This document shows positions 1 through 7,937 of a DNA stretch of 31,154 bases, piece by piece. Source of the stretch: Triparma columacea (taxonomy: Eukaryota; Sar; Bolidophyceae; Parmales; Triparmaceae); contig BRYA01000700.1 in NCBI GenBank assembly GCA_030267965.1, forward strand, positions 1 through 31,154, given 5' to 3'. The notes below the pieces were generated by a model that saw only the letters and a list, made by a program, of their open reading frames with translations, ran no database searches and was not told the origin of the DNA. Position 1 is the stretch's first letter; each line of letters begins with the position of its first letter. Both the position numbers and the translations under genes were made by a program.

Positions 1-65
1 CCGAAGAAAGCATAAATATTGGGTGCCCGTGACAAAAAAAGCATAAGTTTAAAGAAACGTGCTAT

Positions 66-1097
66 ATGAAAGTGAAAAAGTTTGAAGACAATAAACGTTC
101 ATCGAAACTGCCGCCAATGCAGTTCCGCACCACCTCGGGCACCCCTCTATCACACAGTAACACATCCGGATCCTCCCAAGAACGAAGAAGCCATACCTTC
201 AGGACAGTCGCAAGTCTTGCCTCCACCCTGGAATCAACCGAGTGGGCTTGGGCAAGCACCAAGGTCATATCTCTAAGGATCGACGGCTCCCTCGCCTACC
301 ACGTCCTTCGGACAGCCGATGACGTATCTGAAGTATTCCATGGCAGGGATACAGCCTCAGGGCGCATCGACAGGCTGAAGTTCCTCCACCACCTTAAGCT
401 AGAGGCGTACGAGCCCCTCCCCACACTCCCCCAGGCCCTGTGCAGGGGCGACTCCCTAATCCACCACTGGGTGGACAACCCTAGCGTCGACCTTCGGTCG
501 AGGATCCTCATAATGGCCGAGGCAATTATGCTGCTCTGCGGGCTGCTGCTCACAGTCAGCGCTGACGCGCTCTTCAGCAACCCCTGCGTGCTCGGCGAGA
601 GCAAAACGGGCACCTGCTCGCCCCTCGAGATCGCCGACCTCGGCCTTTGGGTGTTCATGCTCGCCACTGAGGCTGCTGCCCTCGGGACCGCCGCCGGAAC
701 GTGCAACATAATATCGTTCCTCCACGACGACGACCTCCGGACCTGGGTGCTGAGCAACTGGATCAGGTACCAGTCGGCGCAGAACTGCATGACCTGGACG
801 ACCATGCTTAGCTTCCCTGCAGCAGTCGTCGTGCGCATCAGTTTGAACACGCCCACGGGGATCAGGAACGCGGTGGCAGGGGGATTTGCGTTCATCATCC
901 TGTTCATATTTATGGGGAACTGGATGTGGCCGTTCAGTAGCGCCATCAGGATAAGCACCGGTTGGGATTTCCCGATGTTCTTTGGGGAGGGTAACTTCAA
1001 TGTTATGAACAATATCTTTATAGGCGCGAGCCCGCACAAGTACAAGATGAAGGGGGGGAAGGGGAGGGGGGTTGGGGCGGCAAAGGTCGGGCCTTGA
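66..1097 (+). CDS. Hypothetical multi-pass membrane protein
   Basis: Single open frame of 343 codons starting with ATG and ending in TGA. I do not recognise the family. The first ~140 residues are hydrophilic and Ser/Thr/Arg-rich, with no clear signal peptide. The C-terminal half holds about four hydrophobic stretches that look like membrane spans, near residues 147-169, 192-212, 244-260 and 268-289. Between the first two spans lies a short loop with two cysteines (residues 174 and 184). The C-terminus is a Lys/Gly-rich tail. The layout suggests a small integral membrane protein with a cytosolic N-terminal region (inference). The next gene begins within about 90 bp on the same strand. A competing long frame on the opposite strand is less protein-like. 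An upstream exon beyond the window edge cannot be excluded. Confidence 0.55.
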   Translation: MKVKKFEDNKRSSKLPPMQFRTTSGTPLSHSNTSGSSQERRSHTFRTVASLASTLESTEWAWASTKVISLRIDGSLAYHVLRTADDVSEVFHGRDTASGRIDRLKFLHHLKLEAYEPLPTLPQALCRGDSLIHHWVDNPSVDLRSRILIMAEAIMLLCGLLLTVSADALFSNPCVLGESKTGTCSPLEIADLGLWVFMLATEAAALGTAAGTCNIISFLHDDDLRTWVLSNWIRYQSAQNCMTWTTMLSFPAAVVVRISLNTPTGIRNAVAGGFAFIILFIFMGNWMWPFSSAIRISTGWDFPMFFGEGNFNVMNNIFIGASPHKYKMKGGKGRGVGAAKVGP

Positions 1098-1115
1098 CAC
1101 ACTTGAATTGTTACC

Positions 1116-2497
1116 TTGAAATTTTTTGACAACTTTATTTTTGGTGTCTCCGGGTCTCCACCAAATTGCCTTTATGTCGCTATGAGGCAGGGTGTAGCGG
1201 CTTTGAGGCAAACGATACTCGTCTTCTTCTTATACCAAACGCTTCTCGATGTGCGCGCGATGAATATTCCCGTCAAGTCTTCCAAACTAAGAATCCCAGA
1301 TGTCTCGAATTCATTTAGGATGCCACTTACAGAGACAGGTATGCGACGTAACGGACGTGGACCACTGAAACCATGCAGATGCCTTACGGACGTGGACCAC
1401 TGAAACCATGCAGATGCCTTACGCCCTCCCCCCTCCCCCCTCCCTTCTCCCCCCCCCTCGCAGTTGAAGTTATTTCGCCTCTCCACCTCTCCAACTATCC
1501 TTCTTGTGTCCCTCCCCTGACATCATCCCCAGGAGACGTGGTCCTCTACATCCCTGGATTTGATTGCACGCTCGTTTCGCCTTTCATGCAATTCCCCGAG
1601 TTGTCTTCTGCGTTCAAGGCCAGCGTATATGGGATAAAGATATCTCCCGACGACCGAACAACCTTATCCACCCTCTCATCGGTGGTGGGAAATTACATTA
1701 TGGAGCTCCTGGAGTGCGACGACGTCACGGGCCTTTACCTGATTGGGGAATCATTCGGTTCCCTTCTTCTCCTCTCTCTCCTCGGCTCCCTCTTCCCCTC
1801 CCCCCACTCCTCAAAACTTAAGGGTGTGACGCTGGTGAACCCCGCAACCTCCTACCATCGTTCCCTCCTCAAGTCCACTCTCGATTTTCTCCTTTCAACC
1901 CCCTCCTGGTGCTATCCTATCCTCCTCCCCCTCACGCTGCCTCTGTTCGTCGACAAGTTTCAAATCCCATCCCTCGCCCTAATAGTATCGTCCCAGTACC
2001 TCCCGTCAACTCTGCTGAAGCCGGAGAGGGAGGCGTATATGGGTCGCGTGGCGATGGGTCTGGGCAGTATGCTCGAGTATATGGGCAAGGACACCATGAG
2101 ATGGAGGGCGAACCAGTGGTTAGACAAAGCAGATTCAGTAAAGTTCACGGGCATCGAGGGGCTGAAGTTCCTGCTCGTTTCAGGATCAGAAGACAGGGCG
2201 CTCCCAAGCACAGAGGAGTGCAAGAGACTGGAGAAGGAATTAAAGGGGGAGGGGAACGAAGTAGTTCGTCACTTGGTCTTGGGTTCTGGCCACGGCGGAA
2301 CCATGGGGAGTAGAGTTAACATCGCCCAGGTAATGAAGGGCGCGTTCGAGGGGGAAGGCGAGAAAGGTGTGGTTTGGGGTGAGCCAGAGGGAATTGCGAT
2401 GGGAATGGTGGGAAGGAAGGAATTGAGGGAGGACATGAGGAAGGGGATGCCCCCTTGGCGCTACTTTGACGCAGAGGTTTACAAAGAGTATAGATGA
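1116..2497 (+). CDS. Alpha/beta hydrolase (phytyl-ester-synthase / esterase-lipase-thioesterase-like), two exons
   Basis: Exon 1 runs 1116-1338 and exon 2 runs 1464-2497. The 125-nt intron starts GTATGC and ends in a long C/T tract plus GCAG; the join restores one frame of 418 residues. An ATG at 1182 (396 aa, opening with a hydrophobic stretch that could be a signal anchor) is an equally good start. The nucleophile elbow G-E-S-F-G has Ser at about residue 171. The acid is likely the Asp in the later S-G-S-E-D-R-A-L-P-S segment, and the base the His in G-S-G-H-G-G. The run around 'LPSTEE' after the Asp matches plant and algal phytyl-ester synthases, which acylate phytol or diacylglycerol in plastids. 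Those enzymes normally carry a C-terminal acyltransferase domain; this one stops before it, so hydrolase or thioesterase activity alone is more likely. No plastid transit peptide is evident. Confidence 0.75.
1351..1420 (+). repeat. Perfect 35-bp tandem duplication inside an intron
   Basis: Positions 1351-1385 and 1386-1420 are identical 35-bp copies, joined head to tail. They lie inside the intron of the hydrolase gene, between the GTATGC donor and the C-rich tract. Each copy contains an ATG, one of which (1373) opens a false frame running into exon 2. The unit is not a multiple of three, so the duplication is tolerated only if this segment is spliced out. Confidence 0.95.
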
Positions 2498-2528
2498 TAT
2501 CTATTTGTTGTACAATGGATTTCATTTG

Positions 2529-4003
2529 CTATTGCTTCTTTCCCCCGCCTGTTAGCTTCTCACTCTCCTCCCACAGTCTCTCCCCCACGCCTTCCTCATC
2601 CGCCCACTTATTGGCTTTGCACTCTGTGCAATTCGCCCAATACGCGCCGTTCCCCGCCCTGTCCCTCCGCACGACGCAGCAGTGCAAGGTGGTATAAGAC
2701 CCCTCAACGGGAGTCTTTTGGAGGCTCCACATCACAAAGCCGAACAGGGTGTTGAGGGCCTTGATGAAGGGAGGAAGATTGCGGACGACGTCAGTTCTCA
2801 CAACCCCGGGATGTACCGCAGCCGTGAAGAGGCTGGGGTAGCGTTTGACGAGTTCCTTGGCCAGAATGATGTTGCAGATCTTGGACTGAGAGTACTGACC
2901 GAAGAGGGTGTAGGGACGCGAGAGGCAGTTGAGGTCGTCCACGAGAAGGCCATTCTTGGCCATATGGTGGGTACTGCTTGTCAGGAGGACGATTCTATTT
3001 TGGTGATGAGCGAAGCGAATCACGAAAAGGTTTGGATAAGTGAGAATTATTGCAGTCGTCGCTTCGCTGCTACGCTTCGCCCCTCCCACTCACCTCCCTC
3101 CATCTTGCGATTTCGTCAAATTCCCCACCAGCTCCTTGACGAGAACAAAGTGTCCCAAATGGTTCGCCGTCATCATTCCGTCCAGTCCATCTTCTGTTTC
3201 CACCTTGTTTGGGAACATCACACCCGCATTTAAAACCAAACACTCTATGTCCGGGTGATCCTTCCGAACTATCGAGCCCGCCTCCCTTACGCTAGCGAGC
3301 GAGCAGAGATCGCACTGAACAATGACAATCTTCCCATCCCCCCGACCCCTCAACCCTCTCCCCGCCCTCCAGTTCTCAACCTTCTTCCAAACCTCCCTCT
3401 CCGCCCCCTCCATCTTACCCGTGTTCCTCACTAGGACCACGACCGTCGCGTCCAGCCTGACCAGGAGCTCCACCGTGGCCATCCCAATCCCCGCTGATCC
3501 TCCTGTCACAAGGTATTTCCTCCCCCTCAGACCTTGACCTGAGAGGCAGGAGAGGTCGGGCCTGGGACCGACGACGACGGTCGCGTAGGTGTTCCAGGCG
3601 AGCGCGACGGAAGTAAGCCCGCAGAAGTAACAACGGAGTGAGGGGGGGATTGGGAGATGAGGGGCTATTTTTAGGCTGAAGAGGGGGGACAGGAGGGGAT
3701 ACAAGAAGAGGGACATCCAAGCCGAAGGAGAGACAGGGTTGTCGTGCCAGGAGGAGAGGAAGACGTAGACTACGGGCGTTTTGGGGGTGGGTGAGGGTTC
3801 TTGAGGAGGGTGACGAGGGACTTTACATTTTTGTTTGCTTGAAAGTTTTACTTACGAACGAGGCCATATATTGGCGCCACGAGAGAGACAGTATAATAGA
3901 GTGTCTCATCGAGTAGCACAGTGAAGGCGGGTAGTACGAGGAGCAGCAGAGAGAAGGATGGCGAAGATATAGCGTCGATGAAGGGGCCTGAATTAGTCTT
4001 CAT
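2529..4003 (-). CDS. Membrane-anchored short-chain dehydrogenase/reductase (retinol dehydrogenase/WWOX-like), three exons
   Basis: Exons on the minus strand are 4003-3856, 3769-3094 and 2994-2529, giving 429 residues. Introns 3855-3770 (GTAAGT...GTAG) and 3093-2995 (GTGAGT...ATAG) keep frame; the second join recreates the family's G-R-I-V-x-x-S-S strand. Classical SDR marks are present: dinucleotide-binding T-G-G-S-A-G-I-G at about 138-145, N-A-G at 230-232, catalytic Ser 281/282, and Y-S-Q-S-K with Tyr309 and Lys313. The 'YSQSK' helix is typical of retinol dehydrogenase/WWOX-type, NADP(H)-using enzymes. Before the catalytic domain lie ~120 residues with several hydrophobic spans, much of the first two coming from exon 1. 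This suggests anchoring in the ER or another membrane. The C-terminus includes a Cys-containing stretch and a charged tail. The substrate cannot be told. Its stop lies 31 bp from the stop of the convergent hydrolase gene. Confidence 0.85.
3005..3021 (-). repeat. 17-nt recurrent intronic motif, copy in dehydrogenase intron
   Basis: Read on the coding (minus) strand it is GATTCGCTTCGCTCATC, ending 8 nt before the ATAG acceptor of the second dehydrogenase intron. A looser relative lies further upstream in the same intron, around 3056-3081. It belongs to the family described at 5066, 5507, 5525, 15512, 26987 and 27126. The function is unknown. Confidence 0.7.
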
Positions 4004-4399
4004 GCGAACCTTGAGTTCTTAAATTCGCAGTACCTCCCTTTAACACGTTGTTAGTCAAGCGACTGTACCCTTGGGTCGATATAGGATACCTTGAATAAAA
4101 TAGATCCCAAAAGTCAAAATCCCGAAAACTTTGGAAAAGCGAACCCGGAATCGCTAACCCTGCACCAAAGTTTCCCATATTTTAGAGGTGTTCCTTACCG
4201 TCTGTGCAGCCTTATCCTCCCATCATCATCTCATCACTAGTTTAGAAGAGTAAAGAAGCTCTCCAAGTCTCCAAGAGTCACCAAAACACCACATTTTGAC
4301 TTCTCTCAAAACCCCGAGCCCTTTTCCCCTTCTAGTCAATTTATCCCCTTTTGAGGCTACTTCACATCCCACAATAGTCCACAAACAATAGTATCATCA
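4004..4399. promoter_or_regulatory. Divergent intergenic region between dehydrogenase and casein kinase
   Basis: About 400 bp separate the two start codons, so both promoters must lie here. The half near the kinase is rich in short C/T and CA runs, as expected for a transcribed leader. The middle is A/T-richer, with GAATAAAATAG near 4093. I see no convincing TATA box, no open frame of note and no RNA gene. Confidence 0.5.
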
Positions 4400-6997
4400 A
4401 TGTCTCGTCCCTTGATAAACAATGTGAGTTTCTGAGGTTAAGAAAGGCCATGAAATGTTTAAACAATCACATCCCCCGTGAACCTCCCCCCTCCCTGATT
4501 TGTGCCTCCAAATTGTCTCTCGCCTCAACCACGCCCCAGCTCTGACACCAATACTCACCCTTCTCTCCACTTCGATTACCAACGTTCCCCACCCAACCAA
4601 ATACAGTACCGAATCACAAAAAGAGTAGGTGGTGGCTCCTTCGGTGACATCTACCTTGGAGTTGGGGCCAATGGAGAGAAGGTAGCCGTGAAGGTGGGTT
4701 TAATGTTTATAATGGACCCATTGCTCGGGCCTGTGGTTATTAAAATGTCCAAATCACTCCTTCAAATCACTCCCTAATCCCCCCCCTCCCCATTCACCCC
4801 CCGCCTCCCCCTTCTCTCCCCCTCGCCCAGTTTGAAAAGCACGGGGCTAGGTGCCCCCAGCTTAGGCACGAATACAAGGTCTACAGAGAGCTTGCGAACG
4901 CTCCTGGTTTTGCAAAGGTGCGTTAGTTGGTTGTCATTTTACTTGGATAAGGAGGCAGGAGGCAGAGGAGCGCAAGGCATCAGAGGAGCGCAAGGCATCA
5001 GAGGAGCGCAAGGCATCAGAGGAGCGCAAGGTACCTCAACTTCTACACAAGCATGATCCCTCCGCGACTCGCTTCGCTCGTCGCTTGTTTTTTCATCTTG
5101 TTTCACCCCCCTCACCCCCCCTTTCCGCTCCCCCCCCCTCCTCCCCCCCCCCCCCCCAAGGTCCACTACTTTGGAACCCAGGACTCCTACAATCTCATGG
5201 TCATGGACCTCCTCGGCCCCTCCCTCGAGGACCAATTCAACAAGTGCGGTCGCCGGTTCTCCCTCAAGACTGTCCTCCTCCTCGCGGACCAGATGCTAGA
5301 GAGGGTGGAGCTCATGCACAGCAGGCACCTCATCCACAGGGATATCAAGCCTGCCAACTTCGTCACGGACAGGGAAGGCGGCGACAAGCAAATTGTTTAC
5401 TGCATCGACTTTGGGTTGAGCAAGGTGAGAGAAAGGACACCCTAGCGTACAAGTGCTAAGTACCCGGTACTGTAACTCCTTCACACACTAAATCAAACCT
5501 CTCCGCTGCTCGTTTTGCTCGCCGTACTCGCTTTGCTTGTCACAGAGATATAGGCACCCCCGTACCCTCCAGCACATTCCTGCCCGCGAGGGCCGATCCC
5601 TCACGGGTACACCTCGTTACGCCTCGATTAACAATCATCTGGGCGTCGAACAGTCCAGGCGCGATGACCTCGAGTCCATCGGGTATGTCCTCATCTACTT
5701 CCTGAAGGGCGGCCTCCCCTGGCAGGGCCTCAAGGCCAAGTCGGCCAGCAAGAAGTACAAGCTCATCATGGAGAAGAAGCAGAGCACGAGGTGAGGACGT
5801 ATGAGAAACAGACCGGAGAAGAGCGGCACCCCGTGACGACAAGTCTAACCCATTTACGCAACCCCTTCCTTCCTCTTTCTTTCCTCCTTTCCTTCCGCTC
5901 GCTCTCCGCAGCATCCCCAACCTCTGCACGGGATGCCCCAACCAGTTCGCCGAGTACCTGGCCTACTGCCGTTCCCTCAAGTTTGAGGCCAAGCCCAACA
6001 TCTCCTACCTTCGCGGTATGTTCCGCGACCTCTTTCGATCCCAGGGCTACACCCAGAACATGGAGTGGGACTGGTCCAGGATCGACGACCCCCGCTTCGT
6101 TGCAAGTGGGACTGGAACGGCTAAAGACAAGGGTGCCGGGGGAGGTCAACAGGACCCCAATGACGACGTTGAAATACTCAACGAGCAGCCCATGATGGAC
6201 GTCGATCGCAACTTAGACCGCCCTGACACTGCGGCTGCAGTAGGCCGTCCCGACACCGCTGCAGCTGTCCGCCCCGGAACGTCCGGGACTTTGGGAGGAA
6301 CTGGGACTTCGAGGCGCGCAACCGCTCCCACACAGTTCTACGAGGGAGCCGACGGGGGGAACAGCGGCCACCAGCAGGGCTACACCGGGGGGGGGGCAAG
6401 CTCGGGGGGGGGATGGGGACATGGGCAGACCACATACACTGGCAGTAGTTCCAACCGCAACGCAGGGGGTTCGAACCCGCGTCCCGCGACGGCTAGTAGG
6501 GTGAACACCAGCTCGAGCAAGGTGAGGAGAATAGTCAAAAAGTGATTATGACAATTCTAGTATGATATTTCTAATGCAATGCTTTATACGCGTATCTCTA
6601 CCCACTACAGAACACGACTGGGACGCCTGGGACTAGACCATCGACCGCATACGGGCTCAGGACCTCAGGAACAGCGAAAACTTCTAGCATCAAGAGGGGG
6701 GGGGAGGGAGGAACCAACCCCCACGACCAGCACGTCGTGGCGGGGGCTCGGGGTATGATGAGGTATAGGAGGACCAGGGCGGCAACAGACGGGCAGGTCG
6801 GGGAGGGAGGTCATGCTTGGAACTCGTCGCTTCCCAACAACAACGGGAGAGGCCTTTTGCAGAGAAAGGACCAGCAGGCGACTGCCGCCTGGGACCACAG
6901 GCCTGGAACCACTGGAACGAGGGGAACCTACTCGAGCGGGAAATATGATAGCAGGGTCTCGGGAAGCAAAAGACAACAAACGTCCAGCAGAAGATGA
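4400..6997 (+). CDS. Casein kinase 1 family Ser/Thr protein kinase, seven exons
   Basis: Exons: 4400-4423, 4607-4693, 4831-4917, 5161-5424, 5546-5790, 5912-6521 and 6611-6997, giving 567 residues. The first exon encodes only eight residues ending I-N-N, joined to Y-R-I-T-K-R-V-G, which matches the short N-terminus of CK1 enzymes. Kinase marks are the glycine loop G-G-G-S-F-G (15-20), catalytic Lys37 in [12 protein letters not shown] (125-132), D-F-G (148-150), and the CK1-specific segment [15 protein letters not shown]. The catalytic domain ends near residue 300. The remaining ~260 residues are a low-complexity tail rich in Thr, Ser, Gly, Arg and Pro, probably disordered and possibly self-regulatory as in CK1 delta/epsilon (inference). 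Exon 7 continues the same composition, which supports the 6522-6610 intron. The acceptor of exon 4 (AAG after 17 C) is weak. Confidence 0.9.
4963..5031 (+). repeat. 18-bp minisatellite in casein kinase intron 3
   Basis: Unit CAGAGGAGCGCAAGGCAT occurs three times exactly (4963-4980, 4981-4998, 4999-5016), followed by a 15-bp partial copy. It lies in the longest intron of the kinase gene (4918-5160). There are no spacers, so it is not a CRISPR array. Confidence 0.95.
5066..5082 (+). repeat. 17-nt recurrent motif in casein kinase intron 3
   Basis: GACTCGCTTCGCTCGTC, the clearest representative of the family. It sits in the middle of intron 3, before a long C-rich tract that leads to the acceptor. 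Confidence 0.75.
5507..5541 (+). repeat. Two 17-nt recurrent motifs side by side in casein kinase intron 4
   Basis: Copies at 5507-5523 (TGCTCGTTTTGCTCGCC) and 5525-5541 (TACTCGCTTTGCTTGTC) are separated by one base. The second is followed directly by ACAG and exon 5, so it occupies the place of the polypyrimidine tract. Confidence 0.75.
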
Positions 6998-7122
6998 GAA
7001 ATGAAAGGACCCCAGGAACACTAGGAAGAAGCAATTTGAGAGAGGGGAGAGGGCCTCGACGTCGGTTGCAGTAGACAGGAGGAATGCGAAAAAAGAGCTA
7101 TAAATGGCCTAGTGAAGGGCGG

Positions 7123-7157
<35 letters not shown>

Positions 7158-7342
7158 GGAAGAATAATGCGAGAGAGAGAATGAGCAAGAGAGAGGATGT
7201 TATAATATGCAGAAAGATTCATCATTCAGTATAAACAACATGGTCTTACTTTTTCACCTCGCTCACAGAGAGGGTCTGATAATATGTAGAAAGGAGAGTA
7301 TCGATTCAGTATTAACAACATCGACACACTTCTTTCACTTCG
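6998..7342. other. Convergent intergenic region with simple repeats
   Basis: This stretch lies between the stop of the casein kinase (+) and the stop of the small Cys-rich gene (-), so it should hold both 3' ends. It contains a (GA)15 run, further GAGA-rich sequence to about 7200, and two imperfect copies of a ~70-bp segment. No protein-like frame is visible. Confidence 0.6.
7125..7154 (+). repeat. (GA)15 microsatellite
   Basis: Fifteen uninterrupted GA dinucleotides, followed by more degenerate GAGA sequence. It lies in a 3' flank shared by two convergent genes. Confidence 0.95.
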
Positions 7343-7349
7343 CTACACA
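7201..7349 (+). repeat. Imperfect ~70-bp direct duplication
   Basis: Copy A (7201-7267) and copy B (7278-7349) share the order ATAATATG-AGAAAG, ATTCAGTAT-AACAACAT and TTTCAC-TCGCT-CACA, with scattered substitutions and small indels. Copy B overlaps the stop codon of the Cys-rich gene on the opposite strand. The shared right ends (TTTCACCTCGCTCACAG / TTTCACTTCGCTACACA) resemble the intronic motif family. Confidence 0.7.
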
Positions 7350-7771
7350 CTAAGCTGTCCCTTAAGTGTTCGACCTATCAACACTCCATTAAGCGTGCAT
7401 CCGCCCCCCGCACAATAACCGTCCTTGAGTGTATCACTCGGAGACACGTAGTGACACCCCCCCCCCTCACAACTTGAAAGGTCCGACTTAACGAAGGTGC
7501 AAGCCCCCCCTGAACAGGTGCCTCCCGTACACGAATAATAGTCACAGAGCCCCCCCCCGCACGATGCCTCAGGCAGTGCCGGTTTCCCCGAACCGGCCCT
7601 CTCGACCCTCCCACAGTTGGTGAAGGAGCAAAAACCCTCGGGACATGGCCCACATGCTTTTGGATGGGATGGGTGCTGCTCTTCAGTCCGGACGTACTCA
7701 CGGGGAGGGGAAATGGACGACGCAGAAGCCAGGAGCGATAGGAAAACAACGAAAAACGAGAAGGACAACAT
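7343..7771 (-). CDS. Small secreted cysteine-rich protein built of C-x4 pentads
   Basis: 142 residues with ATG at 7771. Residues 1-19 form a clear signal peptide (hydrophobic core then Ala-Ser-Ala-Ser-Ser), so the product is likely secreted or in the cell covering. Thirteen cysteines follow at 40, 43, 48, 53, 71, 76, 81, 86, 91, 101, 106, 120 and 125; most are spaced exactly five apart. The pentads alternate between C-x-G-G-x and C-x-(Tyr/Phe/Leu)-x-x, giving a ten-residue unit seen about five times. I know of no family with this exact pattern. A disulfide-stapled coil or a metal-binding surface are possibilities, but no function can be assigned. The gene is intronless and divergent from the Zn2Cys6 gene, with 166 bp between starts. 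Confidence 0.7.
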   Translation of the reverse strand: MLSFSFFVVFLSLLASASSISPPREYVRTEEQHPSHPKACGPCPEGFCSFTNCGRVERAGSGKPALPEASCGGGLCDYYSCTGGTCSGGACTFVKSDLSSCEGGGCHYVSPSDTLKDGYCAGGGCTLNGVLIGRTLKGQLSV

Positions 7772-7937
7772 TTCCTCCCTCTTTGTTTAAGGTGTTGAAA
7801 GTCACGCTGGACTCCTTTCGGAGTACCACAAACAGGGTTTTAAATCTCCGAAGGTACCACCGAGAACGCCCTTGAATGAGAATTACTTCAGGCTTGGGGC
7901 TCAGTTAGTTAGTTAGATTTTGTGGTAGTCGAGATTG

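Noticed and set aside
456..1211. Minus-strand frame of 251 codons opposite the first gene
   Set aside because: Translation is Pro/Arg/His/Glu-rich with no hydrophobic or family pattern; the plus-strand frame has coherent membrane spans.
1373..1463. ATG at 1373 as start of the hydrolase
   Set aside because: It lies in the intron, within the 35-bp duplication, and would add a Pro-rich peptide read through the polypyrimidine tract.
4963..5031. Possible CRISPR array
   Set aside because: Direct head-to-tail units without spacers in a eukaryotic intron.
4832..5056. Frame with repeating G-A-Q-G-I-R hexapeptides
   Set aside because: It is out of frame with the kinase exon 3 it overlaps and otherwise reads intronic minisatellite DNA.
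6468..6478. GGTTCGAACCC, identical to a tRNA B-box
   Set aside because: No A-box at proper spacing and no cloverleaf could be built on either strand; it lies in kinase coding sequence.
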